DNA of 64,000 bases from Crossiella sp. S99.2 (lineage in GTDB: Bacteria; Actinomycetota; Actinomycetes; Mycobacteriales; Pseudonocardiaceae): assembly GCF_023094165.1 (NCBI RefSeq), contig NZ_JALMDK010000009.1, positions 341,923-405,922 of the forward strand. Reading direction: 5' to 3'. Made by a program: the position numbers and the translations under genes. Positions 24,245 through 32,779 of this stretch are shown here, piece after piece (the first letter of the stretch is position 1; every line of letters begins with the position of its first letter). A model generated the notes under the pieces. It was not told where the DNA came from. It made no database searches and saw only the letters and a list, made by a program, of their open reading frames with translations.

Positions 24245-25596
24245 CCCGGCTGGTCATCGCCGCCCCCGGCTCCGGCGCGGGCAAGACCACGGTCGCCACC
24301 GGCCTGATGGCCGCGCTGCGCCGCCGCGGACTCCGGGTGGCCCCCGGCAAGGTCGGCCCCGACTACATCGACCCCGGCTACCACGCGCTGGCCACCGGCC
24401 GCCCCGGCCGCAACCTGGACCCGGTGCTCTGCGGCGAGGACCGGGTGCGCCCGCTGTTCGCCCACGGCGCGCGCGATGCCGACATCGCGATCATCGAGGG
24501 CGTGATGGGCCTGTTCGACGGCCGCCTGGGCACGCCAGGCCACGGCTCCACCGCGCACGTGGCCACCCTGCTGGACGCGCCGGTCGCGCTGGTCGTGGAC
24601 GCCCGCGGCCAGAGCCGCAGCCTGGCCGCGCTGCTGCACGGCTTCCGCAGCTACGACCCGGCCGTGCGGATCGCCGGGGTGCTGCTCAACAAGGTCGGCT
24701 CCGACCGGCACACCCAGGTACTCACCGAGGCCTGCGCCGAGGTCGGCCTGGACGTGCTCGGCAGCCTGCCGCGGGACCCGGCCTTCGAGTTGCCCTCCCG
24801 GCACCTCGGCCTGGTCACCGCGGCCGAACACGGGCGCGCGGCCACCGAGGTGGTGGACGCGCTCGCGGACAAGGTCGCCGGCGCGGTCGACCTGGACGCG
24901 GTGCTCCGCCTCGCCCGCTCCGCCCCGCCCCTGCCCCCTGCGGCCTGGGAACACGGCCTGGAACCCGGCCCGAGCCGGCCGGTGATCGCCATCGCGGGCG
25001 GCTCCGCGTTCACCTTCGGCTACACCGAGCACGCCGAACTGCTCACCGCCGCCGGCGCCCAGGTCGAGGTGTTCGACCCGCTCCGCGACGAGGCCCTGCC
25101 CGCGGGCACCACCGGACTCGTGCTGCCCGGCGGCTTCCCGGAACAGCACGCCGAGCAGCTGTCCGCCAACGCCCCGCTGCGCGCCGCGGTCGCCGCCCTG
25201 GCCACCGCGGGCGCGCCCGTGCACGCCGAATGCGGCGGGCTGCTCTACCTGGCCCGCGAACTCGACGGCCGCCCGATGTGCGGGGTGCTGCCCGCCGCCG
25301 CCCGGATGACCCCGCGCCTGACCCTCGGCTACCGGGACGCGGTCGCGATCGGCGATTCGGCGCTGCAGCAGGCCGGAACGCGCCGCACCGCGCACGAGTT
25401 CCACCGCACCGAGTTGATCCCCGCATCGGGTGCCCCCGCGGCCTGGGCCTGGCGAGCGGACGAGGGCCCCCGCGCCGAGGGTTTTGTGCTCGACGGCGTG
25501 CACGCGTCCTATCTGCACACCCACCCGGCCGAGGATCCAGGCTCGATCGCCCGGTTCGTCAGCCGCGCCGCGACCTTCGCCGCACGCCAACCCTGA
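24238..25596 (+). CDS. cobB: Hydrogenobyrinic/cobyrinic acid a,c-diamide synthase
   Basis: This 452-residue enzyme amidates the a and c carboxylates of the corrin ring using glutamine and ATP. The N-terminal ATPase domain begins LVIAAPGSGAGKTTVATGL (P-loop) and includes KVGPDYIDPGYH. The C-terminal class I glutaminase-like domain carries the catalytic C332 in HAECGGLLYL and a late His in HASYLHTHPA. GTG 24238 overlaps the cobO stop by seven bases. Confidence 0.95.
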   Translation: MVARLVIAAPGSGAGKTTVATGLMAALRRRGLRVAPGKVGPDYIDPGYHALATGRPGRNLDPVLCGEDRVRPLFAHGARDADIAIIEGVMGLFDGRLGTPGHGSTAHVATLLDAPVALVVDARGQSRSLAALLHGFRSYDPAVRIAGVLLNKVGSDRHTQVLTEACAEVGLDVLGSLPRDPAFELPSRHLGLVTAAEHGRAATEVVDALADKVAGAVDLDAVLRLARSAPPLPPAAWEHGLEPGPSRPVIAIAGGSAFTFGYTEHAELLTAAGAQVEVFDPLRDEALPAGTTGLVLPGGFPEQHAEQLSANAPLRAAVAALATAGAPVHAECGGLLYLARELDGRPMCGVLPAAARMTPRLTLGYRDAVAIGDSALQQAGTRRTAHEFHRTELIPASGAPAAWAWRADEGPRAEGFVLDGVHASYLHTHPAEDPGSIARFVSRAATFAARQP

Positions 25597-25893
25597 ACGC
25601 CGGATCGAGGGTCTGGCCTCCAGTCCATTCGCGCGCGGCTATCGATTGCCCGACACACACAGTCACCACTGTCCTAGGTGGACCGTCACAGGTCCGGCGA
25701 TTCGGCGCAGCGGCGGCTACGTGACGTGGCGATCTTGGTCTAGCGGGTACCGGGCTGCACGGGCCGGGGATCGCAGGCGGTAACGTCGTCGCCTACTCGC
25801 CGGACGCTCGGAGCACACCGACTCGCGACACCGGCGCCAAGTCCGAAGTGGACAGAGAAGTCCTTCCGCCTGCCGCGGGAGAGGGGAACTGCT

Positions 25894-27345
25894 GTGAGTG
25901 GTCGGATCTCGTTCATCGGCGCGGGGCCCGGTGCCGCCGACCTGATCACGCTGCGGGGCGCGCGGCGGATCGCCGAGGCGGACATCGTGGTGTGGTCGCC
26001 CGCGGTCGTCGACGCCGACTGCGTGCGCGAACACGCCGCCGCCGAGGCCGAGCTGATCGACTGCTCCCGGGTGAGCCACGAACAGGTTCTCGACGTCTAC
26101 CGCCGGGCCGCGGTGAAGAAGCTGTCCGTGGTGCGCCTGCACTCCGGCGACGCCACGCTCTGGGGCGCGGTGCAGGAGCAGTACGACGCCGCGCAGAAGA
26201 TCGGCCTGGAGGTCGAGATCGTCCCCGGCGTCTCGACCCTCTCCGCCGCCGCGGCCGCCGCGGGCCGGGAACTCGGCCCGGTCTCGGCCGCCGCGCCGGT
26301 CGTGCTGACCAGGCCCGAGGGCGATACCGGCGCGCTGCCCGACGGCGCGAAGCTGCGTGAACTGGCCGCGCACGGCGGCACCATGGCGGTCGCGTTGTCC
26401 GCGGCCCGCACCGAACAGCTCGTCGAGGAGCTGCGCGCGGGCGGGTACGCCGAGGACACCCCGGTCGTGGTGGCGTACAAGACGAGCTGGCCGGACGAGC
26501 TGCTCGTGCAGACCACGCTCGGCGAACTGCTGGGCACGGTCAAGGAGCACAAGCTCTGGCGGCAGACGCTGTTCCTGATCGGCCAGGTGCTGCGCGCCGG
26601 TGGTCAGCGGTCCCGGCTGTACCAGCCCGGGGCCCGCCCGGCGAGCTACCGCCGCAGTGATTTCACCGCCCGCCGCGCCGAACGCCTGGCCGCCGGGCAG
26701 CCACCCGAAGCCGTGGTCGAGGCCGAGGCCCCCGCCACCCCGAACACCTGGTGGTCCGGCCGCGACCAGCTCGAGTCCACCCGGTCCTCCCGGGCAGGCG
26801 CGCGCTACCGCACCGGCGCGTCCAAGCGCGCCGCCGCCGCGGCCGCCACCCGCTCCGGCCAGGTCACCCTGGCCCTGCACGACGAGCAGAACCGCGCCGC
26901 CAAGTCTGGTGCTTCCAGATCCGGCGCGGGAACGAACGGCGCGGCCACGAACGGCGTGAGCCCGAATGGTTCGGCCACGAACGGCGCGGCCACGGCCGCC
27001 ACGAGCGCGCACGCCGCGCACCCGACCGGTGCGGGCCAGACCGGAGCCGGCTTCACCAGCGCGCCCGCGCCCGCCGCGAAAACCACTGCGGCACAGCAGG
27101 TTCCGGCCCACCACGGCACCGCCCCCGCGATCCAGCGACCCCAGGCCGACAACCCGGCCGGGACCCCGCGGATCGAGACGGTCAAGGTCGCGGTCGAGGT
27201 CGAAGCCCCCAAGACCGAATCGCGGGCGGCCACCCCGGCCCAGCCCGCGGTGAAGGCGCCGACGGCGGGCAAATCCGCCGCAGGCAAGAGCAAGGCGAAG
27301 TCCACCGCCGCCCGGCGGACCAAACGGACTCCGCGAAGCAGCTGA
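25894..27345 (+). CDS. cobM: Precorrin-4 C11-methyltransferase with a long basic C-terminal tail
   Basis: Residues 1 to about 250 are a complete tetrapyrrole methylase: ISFIGAGPGAADLITLRGAR, VRLHSGDATLWGAVQEQ and EIVPGVSTLSAAAAAAG. It methylates C11 of precorrin-4 using SAM. About 230 further residues are unlike normal CobM. They are Ala/Thr/Pro-rich and low complexity, contain several NG-repeats (TNGAATNGVSPNGSATNGA), and end in a Lys/Arg/Ala run (GKSAAGKSKAKSTAARRTKR) like histone-H1 tails. The frame stays open with normal codon use, so this is not an obvious frameshift. GTG 25894 follows GAGAGGGGA. It is 297 bases after cobB and may have its own promoter. Confidence 0.9.
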   Translation: MSGRISFIGAGPGAADLITLRGARRIAEADIVVWSPAVVDADCVREHAAAEAELIDCSRVSHEQVLDVYRRAAVKKLSVVRLHSGDATLWGAVQEQYDAAQKIGLEVEIVPGVSTLSAAAAAAGRELGPVSAAAPVVLTRPEGDTGALPDGAKLRELAAHGGTMAVALSAARTEQLVEELRAGGYAEDTPVVVAYKTSWPDELLVQTTLGELLGTVKEHKLWRQTLFLIGQVLRAGGQRSRLYQPGARPASYRRSDFTARRAERLAAGQPPEAVVEAEAPATPNTWWSGRDQLESTRSSRAGARYRTGASKRAAAAAATRSGQVTLALHDEQNRAAKSGASRSGAGTNGAATNGVSPNGSATNGAATAATSAHAAHPTGAGQTGAGFTSAPAPAAKTTAAQQVPAHHGTAPAIQRPQADNPAGTPRIETVKVAVEVEAPKTESRAATPAQPAVKAPTAGKSAAGKSKAKSTAARRTKRTPRSS

Positions 27346-27524
27346 CCCGATGACGGCGGACGAGGACTTAGCGGAACGCACGGCGTTGTCGCCGCGCGCC
27401 CGCCGCCACTCGGGTACTTCAACGGTTCATCGGCGAGCCGCGCCAGCGGATCCGGCCCGGCGTTGCCATGATCGACTTCAGGTCGGCCGGTGGTGGCCGT
27501 AACCGAGGCGGAGTGGGTGGCGAC

Positions 27525-28733
27525 ATGACGGTCACTGTGGTCGGCGTCGACGGCGGTCCCCTGGTCCCCGACGCGCAGAAGGCCCTTGCCGACGCGCGGC
27601 TGGTCATCGGCAGGCGTCGGCTGCTGGAACTCCACGCGCCCGAAGGGGCGCGCCGGATCGAACTCGGTCCGCTCGGGCCCGCGCTGACCGCGCTCGGCTC
27701 GCTCACCGACGAGGACGGCCCCGCCGTGGTGCTCGACCACGGCGACCCCGGGTATTTCGGGATCCTGCGGGAGATCCGGGCCCGCAACATCCGCGCCCAG
27801 GTGGTGCCCGCGCTCTCCACCGTGCAGCGCCTGCTCGCCCGCATCGGCCGTTCCAGCGACGACGTCACCGTGGTCAACGCCCAGGGCCGCGAACTGCGCA
27901 AGGCGCTCAACGTCTGCCGCGCCCGCCCGGCGGTCGCGGTGTTCACCGAGGGCGTGGCCGGTCCGGCCGAGATCGGCGCGGGCCTGCTGGGCTGGCGGCG
28001 CACGCTGATCGTGGCCGAGGACCTGGGCGGCCCGGACGAGAACGTCACCTCGATTTCCCCGGCCAAGGCCGCGAAACGGCGTTGGAAGGACCCGAACCTG
28101 GTGCTGTGCCTCACCGATCCCGGCCTGGTGCCGGAGCCGGGCTGGTACCTCGGCGGCGAGCCGGTGCCCGCGGTCGGCGGCTGGGCGCTGCCCGAGGAGG
28201 CATTCGCCCACCGCGACGGCATGGTCGCCTCCGCCGAGGTCCGCGCCCTCGCCCTGGCCCGGCTCGCGCCGCGGCCCGGGATGCTGGTGTGGGACGTCGG
28301 CGCGGGTTCGGGCGCGCTGGGTGTCGAATGTGGACGGTTGGGCGCCGCGGTGATCGCGGTGGAGCGCAATCCGGTGCACACCATGCGGATCGTGGCCAAC
28401 GCGGTCAACCACGGCGTGGACGTCCGGATGGTCGAGGGCGAGGCCCCCGCGGTGCTCTCCGGCCTGCCCACCCCGGACGCGGTCTACGTCGGCGGCGGCG
28501 GTCCCAAGGTCGTCGAGGCTTGCGCCGCGGTCGGCGCGGAACGCGTGGTCGTCGGCCTCAACGCGCTGGACGAGGTCGCCGCCTGCCGCAACGCGCTGCG
28601 CGGCGGCGGTTACCAGGTCGACGGTTGCCAGCTCAGCGCCGCCCGGCTGGGCACCCTGGCCGACGGATCGAGCACCCTCACCGCGGTCAACCCGACGACC
28701 CTGCTGTTCGGCCGCCGCGAGGACGCCGGATAG
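27525..28733 (+). CDS. cobL: Precorrin-6Y/7 C5,15-methyltransferase (decarboxylating), CbiE-CbiT fusion
   Basis: This 402-residue bifunctional enzyme has an N-terminal CbiE tetrapyrrole methylase (VTVVGVDGGPL, VLDHGDPGYFGILREI, VVPALSTVQRLLARIG) for C5. Its C-terminal CbiT class I methyltransferase (LVWDVGAGSGALGVE, AVERNP) performs C15 methylation and C12 acetate decarboxylation. ATG 27525 gives an N terminus that starts directly at the beta-strand of the fold; the 19 residues encoded upstream are not family-like. It is ten bases before the CbiG-CobJ gene. Confidence 0.92.
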   Translation: MTVTVVGVDGGPLVPDAQKALADARLVIGRRRLLELHAPEGARRIELGPLGPALTALGSLTDEDGPAVVLDHGDPGYFGILREIRARNIRAQVVPALSTVQRLLARIGRSSDDVTVVNAQGRELRKALNVCRARPAVAVFTEGVAGPAEIGAGLLGWRRTLIVAEDLGGPDENVTSISPAKAAKRRWKDPNLVLCLTDPGLVPEPGWYLGGEPVPAVGGWALPEEAFAHRDGMVASAEVRALALARLAPRPGMLVWDVGAGSGALGVECGRLGAAVIAVERNPVHTMRIVANAVNHGVDVRMVEGEAPAVLSGLPTPDAVYVGGGGPKVVEACAAVGAERVVVGLNALDEVAACRNALRGGGYQVDGCQLSAARLGTLADGSSTLTAVNPTTLLFGRREDAG

Positions 28734-28742
28734 CGTTGCCGT

Positions 28743-30536
28743 GTGATCGGGCTGTTCGCGGCGAGCGCCGCCGGAAGGCAAGCCGCCGCCGAACTCGCGG
28801 GCCGCCTCGGCCCGGCCGCCGTGCTCGCCGACGGCCCGATCCGCCCCGCGCTGGAACGCCTGTGGCCCCAGCTGGACGCCGCGGTGTTCCTGCTCGCCAC
28901 CGACTCCACCATCCGCCTGCTCGCCCCACTGCTGCGCGAACGCCACAACGACCCGGCCGTGGTCTGCGTCGACGAGGCGGAACGATTCGCCGTAGCCCTC
29001 ATCGACGGCCCGGCGGGCAACGCCCGCGACCTCGCCGAGCAGGTCGCCGAGATCCTCGGCGGCACCGCAGTCGTCACCGCCGCCGAACACGCCACCGGCA
29101 CCACGCCACTGGACGACCTGGTCGAACTCCTCGACGCCGCCGTCGACGGCGACCTCACCGCCTGCGGCGCCGCCGTGCTGGCCGGCGAACGCGTCCGGCT
29201 GGCCAACCCCCTCGGCTTCCCGCTGCCCGCCCTGCCGGCCAACGTCCTGCTCTCCGACACCCCGCTCGGCGATGAAAGTCCACAGTGGACAGTCCTGCTG
29301 GACGACCGCCTGCCCAACCCGGAACCCGAAGGCCACGTCCTGCGCCTGGTACCCAGGACCCTGGTCGTCGGCATCGGCGCCGGCAGCGGCGTGTCCACCA
29401 CCGCCGTCACCACCGCGGTGGCCGCGCTGACCGACGAACACCGCCTGGACCACCGCGCCGTGCTCGCCTTCGCCACCGTCGAGACCAAGGCTGCCGAACC
29501 TGGCATCGTCGAAGCGGTCGAGGACCACGGCTTCTGGACCGCCCGAACCGCCCGCCTGCTGCGCTACCCCGCCCCCACCCTGGCCACCATCCAGGTCCCC
29601 AACCCCAGCCCCCAGGTGCACGCCACCACCGGCACCCCCAGCGTCGCCGAAGCCGCCGCCCTGCACGCCGCCACCACCCTCGCCCAGGGCGCCCCCACCG
29701 AACTCGCCGCCGAGAAAACCCCGCGCGGCAACGTCACCGTCGCCGCCGCCCGCATCCGCCCGCGAGGCCGCCTGGCCGTCATCGACCTCGGCCCCGGTCA
29801 CCCCGACCTACGCGTCCCCCGAGCCGAAGCGGAACTCCGCAAAGCCGCCGTGGTGGTCGGCACCGAACAAGACCTCGCCCAGGTCCGCACCCTGGTCCGC
29901 CCCGGCACCGAACTGTGGTCCAGCGGCAACCCATACGAAGCAGCCACCCAGGCAGTGGACCTGGCCACCGCCGGCCGCGCCGTGGCCCTGCTGAGCCCAA
30001 CCTCCCCCGCCACCGGCCCGGAAATCACCCTGGTGGCCGTCCCCGGCCTGTCTCCAATGGCAGTCGCGGCCACAGCCTTGCGAAGTGCCCCAACCCTCGC
30101 CGCCCCACACCCGAATCCGGCCGTGCAGCCGAGCACGCCACACCAGCCACCCGAGGCATCGCACTCGCCCGCAGACCCCGATGCCGCCGCAGCACCGCAT
30201 AGCGGCACCACCGCACCAGGCGGCCACATCGAGCTGCTGCTGTCCGCGGCCCAGCCCTGGCCCGAACAAGAACAGCGTCTGCGTGGACTCGCCGCGAGCG
30301 ACCTGCCGCTCTGGCTGAGCCCCACGACCGCCTGGCAAACCCTGGCGACCGAGGTCCGCACCGTGTTGCTGGAATCCCGCGGACCGGACACCCCAGCCGG
30401 TGTGGTCCGCAACCCGGGCCGGCCAGATCAGACCGCCCGGTGGATCCCGCTGGCCGAGCTGGACCCGGCCGAGTTCGACGCTAGCACCGCCGTCGTGATC
30501 GGTGTCGCGACTATCCACAGGGCCCCCGGACACTGA
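28743..30536 (+). CDS. CbiG-CobJ-like fusion with a degenerate methyltransferase half
   Basis: This 597-residue protein has an N-terminal CbiG region of about 310 residues (LFAASAAGRQAAAELA; LLATDSTIRLLAPLLRER; LVVGIGAGSGVSTTAV). CbiG opens the delta-lactone of cobalt-precorrin-5A in the anaerobic route. The remaining half matches CobJ/CbiH (precorrin-3B C17-methyltransferase) in its start LAVIDLGPGHPDLRVPRAEA and its end PAGVVRNPGRPDQTARWIPL. The usual central SAM-binding stretch (SSGDAGVYGMA-like) is replaced by ALLSPTSPATGPEITLVAVP, and a Pro/Ala-rich insert follows. C17-methylation activity is therefore doubtful. GTG 28743 is ten bases after cobL. Confidence 0.82.
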   Translation: MIGLFAASAAGRQAAAELAGRLGPAAVLADGPIRPALERLWPQLDAAVFLLATDSTIRLLAPLLRERHNDPAVVCVDEAERFAVALIDGPAGNARDLAEQVAEILGGTAVVTAAEHATGTTPLDDLVELLDAAVDGDLTACGAAVLAGERVRLANPLGFPLPALPANVLLSDTPLGDESPQWTVLLDDRLPNPEPEGHVLRLVPRTLVVGIGAGSGVSTTAVTTAVAALTDEHRLDHRAVLAFATVETKAAEPGIVEAVEDHGFWTARTARLLRYPAPTLATIQVPNPSPQVHATTGTPSVAEAAALHAATTLAQGAPTELAAEKTPRGNVTVAAARIRPRGRLAVIDLGPGHPDLRVPRAEAELRKAAVVVGTEQDLAQVRTLVRPGTELWSSGNPYEAATQAVDLATAGRAVALLSPTSPATGPEITLVAVPGLSPMAVAATALRSAPTLAAPHPNPAVQPSTPHQPPEASHSPADPDAAAAPHSGTTAPGGHIELLLSAAQPWPEQEQRLRGLAASDLPLWLSPTTAWQTLATEVRTVLLESRGPDTPAGVVRNPGRPDQTARWIPLAELDPAEFDASTAVVIGVATIHRAPGH

Positions 30537-31023
30537 GAAATCCGGCCCGAAGTGAACCGGCCGCGTGCACGAGTTCAACCGAATGTGTACCCAGGACAGT
30601 CGAACTCGCTGGTTCGGTCAATTCTGTGGCCGTGACCGTCCGGTAATCGTCGCGGATCGTGTTTCCACAGGTCCCGGAAAATCCAACTTCCGTGCAGTTG
30701 ACCAGCCTGTTGGCCGCGTGTTGGCATTGACTTAGCACCGGGACGTAGTCGGGCCAGACTCGGGGAGGTCGAGAAACGGGCCTGTCACGGCAGGCAAGTG
30801 GTGGCCACTACAGCACGAGTGGTGGCGAAGGGATTATCCGAAGCCCCCCGACGCCGCGGTGCCAGAGAACGGAGTACGAAGCACGAAGTGGTAGTTCCGC
30901 GAGAAGTTCGCGGCGGGCGGTCAAATCCGCATCCAGTGTGCTGATCGCGCCGAAGAGAGACTGCTCTGCCTGCCCCATCCGCCGCCCGGGGCAGGCAGAG
31001 CTTTTTCTGTTTCCGAATTCGTT
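30537..31023. other. Long non-coding gap with candidate structured RNA
   Basis: These 487 bases lie between the last cobalamin gene and the convergent HxlR gene and hold no credible protein gene. The right half (30780-31006) can fold into local hairpins, for example GCCTG/CAGGC (30780-30794) and CCGCGA/TCGCGG (30897-30913). It carries AGTGGTGGC twice and a run of six C at 30844-30849, and ends in a T-tract terminator. It may be an independent small RNA or the 3' UTR of the cobalamin operon. Confidence 0.4.
30963..31006 (+). terminator. Intrinsic terminator with T-tract
   Basis: GCTCTGCCTGCCCC (30963-30976) pairs perfectly with 30988-31001 around an 11-base loop, followed by TTTTTCTGTTT. The T-run is on the plus strand, so it ends rightward transcription; the stem may also help stop the convergent HxlR gene. 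Confidence 0.88.
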
Positions 31024-31452
31024 TCAGGTCTGATTGATCGGCTCCGCGGTGGCGGATTCGGCCGGTCTCGCCGCCGCGGCGCCAGCCGCGCTCGCCGCCT
31101 GGGCCGCCTTCATCGCGGCGTACTGGGCCTGCGCCTCCGGCGGGGCGTGCCGGTGCGCCCAGTCGCCGAGCAGGATCACCACGTCGGCCAGCTCGCGGCC
31201 CTTGTCCGTCAGCCGGTACTCGATGCGCACCGGCCGGGTCGGCTCCACGTGCCGGGTGACGATGCCCTCGCTCTCCAGCTCCTTGAGCCGGATCGACAGC
31301 AGCCGGTCGGTCAGGTCGGGGATGGTCTCGGTCAGCTCGGAGAACCTGGTCCGGCCGGCCAGCATGGCGCGCACGATCGCCCCGGTCCACCGGCGACCGA
31401 GCACCTCCATGGCGTCCTGGAACTGCGGACAGTAGGGGGTGATCTGGTCCAT
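31024..31452 (-). CDS. HxlR-family winged-helix regulator
   Basis: This 142-residue regulator carries the HxlR signature: CPQFQDAMEVLGRRWTGAIV, then GRTRFSELTETIPDLTDRLLSIRLKELESEGIV with the recognition helix and VRIEYRLTDKGRELADV wing. The C terminus is Ala-rich and probably disordered. HxlR proteins often sense aldehydes, quinones or redox-active electrophiles and control a divergent enzyme gene. The neighbour here is an Old Yellow Enzyme-type reductase, so the pair probably responds to an electrophile. Confidence 0.92.
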   Translation of the reverse strand: MDQITPYCPQFQDAMEVLGRRWTGAIVRAMLAGRTRFSELTETIPDLTDRLLSIRLKELESEGIVTRHVEPTRPVRIEYRLTDKGRELADVVILLGDWAHRHAPPEAQAQYAAMKAAQAASAAGAAAARPAESATAEPINQT

Positions 31453-31458
31453 TTGTGC

Positions 31459-31507
31459 AGCTTACCTCCGATTAGCGCCTTCCGCTTGACAAGCTAACCT
31501 TCGATCA
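31459..31507. promoter_or_regulatory. Paired direct repeats, candidate HxlR operator
   Basis: AGCTTACCTCCGATTA (31459-31474) and AGCTAACCTTCGATCA (31492-31507) match at 13 of 16 bases with a 33-bp period, about three helical turns. They lie between the divergent hxlR-like and ene-reductase genes. TTGACA (31486-31491) within this stretch may be a -35 box. Confidence 0.5.
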
Positions 31508-31557
31508 GGAAGCTTATGGAAAGTAAGTCAGTCGGGAAAAACTTGTGGAGGACGCAC

Positions 31558-32625
31558 GTGAGCACCCTGTTCGACGAGGCGAAGATCGGCGGCCTTGGAC
31601 TGGCCAACCGCATCGTCCTGTCCCCGATGACGCGTAACCGTGCCGACCGGGACGGGGTGCCGACCGACCTCATGGCGACCTACTACGCCCAGCGGGCCGG
31701 CGCCGGCCTGATCGTCACCGAGGGCACCCAGCCGTCGGCGATCGGCCAGGGCTACGTGACCACGCCTGGGCTGCACACCGACGAGCAGGTCGCGGGCTGG
31801 CGCAAGGTCACCGACGCGGTGCACGCCGAGGGCGGCCGCATCTTCATCCAGATCATGCACACCGGCCGCATCGGCCACTCCTCGCTGCACGACGGCGAAC
31901 TTCAGGTGGCACCGTCGCCGGTGCTCGCCGAGGGGCAGACCTTCACCTATGAGGGCCTGGTGGACAACGAGACGCCGCGTGAGCTGACCACCGCCGAGGT
32001 CGAGCAGACCGTGGCCGAGTACGTCCAGGCCGCGCGCAACGCGATTCGCGCCGGCGCCGACGGCGTCGAGCTGCACGGGGCGAACGGCTACCTGATCCAC
32101 CAGTTCCTGGCCAGCGGCAGCAACCAGCGCGCGGACAAGTACGGCGGCTCGGTGGCCAACCGAATTCGGTTCGCCGTCGAGGTGGCCACCGAGGTCGCCA
32201 AGGCGATCGGCCCGGAGCGCGTCGGCCTGCGCATCTCGCCGGCGAACACCTTCAACGGGATCAGCGAGACCGAGACCGAGGAGCTGTACCCGGCGCTGCT
32301 GCGCGAGATCGCGCCGCTGGGCCTGGCCTACCTGCACATCGTGGAGAGCGCGGGCCGCGAGTTCACCCGCACGCTGCGCGCGCAGTGGCCGGGCGTGGTC
32401 ATCCTCTCCCCGAACAACGACGGCGCGCCGACCGGCAAGGAACACGGCGAGCAGGCGATCGCCGACGGCGCCTGCGACCTGGTCGCCTTCGGCAGGCAGT
32501 TCCTGGCCAACCCGGACCTGCCCGCGCGGTTCCGCGCCGGCGCTGACCTGAACGAGGCCGACCCGGCCACCTTCTACGGCGGCGACCACCGCGGCTACAC
32601 CGACTACCCGGCCCTGACTGCCTGA
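31558..32625 (+). CDS. Old Yellow Enzyme-family alkene reductase
   Basis: This 355-residue FMN TIM-barrel oxidoreductase (NemA/OYE type) starts STLFDEAKIGGLGLANRIVL followed by SPMTRNRAD. It carries the substrate pair H/N in GVELHGANGYLIHQFL and the FMN-phosphate region LVAFGRQFLANPDLPARF. It reduces activated C=C bonds with NAD(P)H, often to detoxify unsaturated carbonyls or nitro compounds. GTG 31558 has GGAGG six bases upstream; an in-frame ATG at 31516 would add 14 residues overlapping the promoter. It is divergently paired with the HxlR regulator. Confidence 0.93.
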   Translation: MSTLFDEAKIGGLGLANRIVLSPMTRNRADRDGVPTDLMATYYAQRAGAGLIVTEGTQPSAIGQGYVTTPGLHTDEQVAGWRKVTDAVHAEGGRIFIQIMHTGRIGHSSLHDGELQVAPSPVLAEGQTFTYEGLVDNETPRELTTAEVEQTVAEYVQAARNAIRAGADGVELHGANGYLIHQFLASGSNQRADKYGGSVANRIRFAVEVATEVAKAIGPERVGLRISPANTFNGISETETEELYPALLREIAPLGLAYLHIVESAGREFTRTLRAQWPGVVILSPNNDGAPTGKEHGEQAIADGACDLVAFGRQFLANPDLPARFRAGADLNEADPATFYGGDHRGYTDYPALTA

Positions 32626-32638
32626 CCGGGCGAACAAC

Positions 32639-32673
32639 GAGAGCGGGGCGGTGGTGAGGGTCGCCCCGCTCTC
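32639..32673 (+). terminator. Terminator after the alkene reductase gene
   Basis: GAGAGCGGGGCG (32639-32650) pairs perfectly with 32662-32673 around an 11-base loop, 13 bases past the stop. Confidence 0.8.
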
Positions 32674-32779
32674 ACCGTTTCCTGCTGAGGAATATTCCAA
32701 TCAATGATCGATATGGTCATCACCACAGCTCGGTGACGTCATCGTGGACTTCACCGCGGCCCGGGGCATGCTGTTTCCC

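Noticed and set aside
25597..25893. A second cobalamin riboswitch before cobM
   Set aside because: No B12-box, GCCACTG or conserved core is visible in this gap.
26805..29801. A 998-codon open frame antisense to cobM, cobL and the CbiG-CobJ gene
   Set aside because: It spans three well-supported sense genes and their gaps and shows only compositional repeats.
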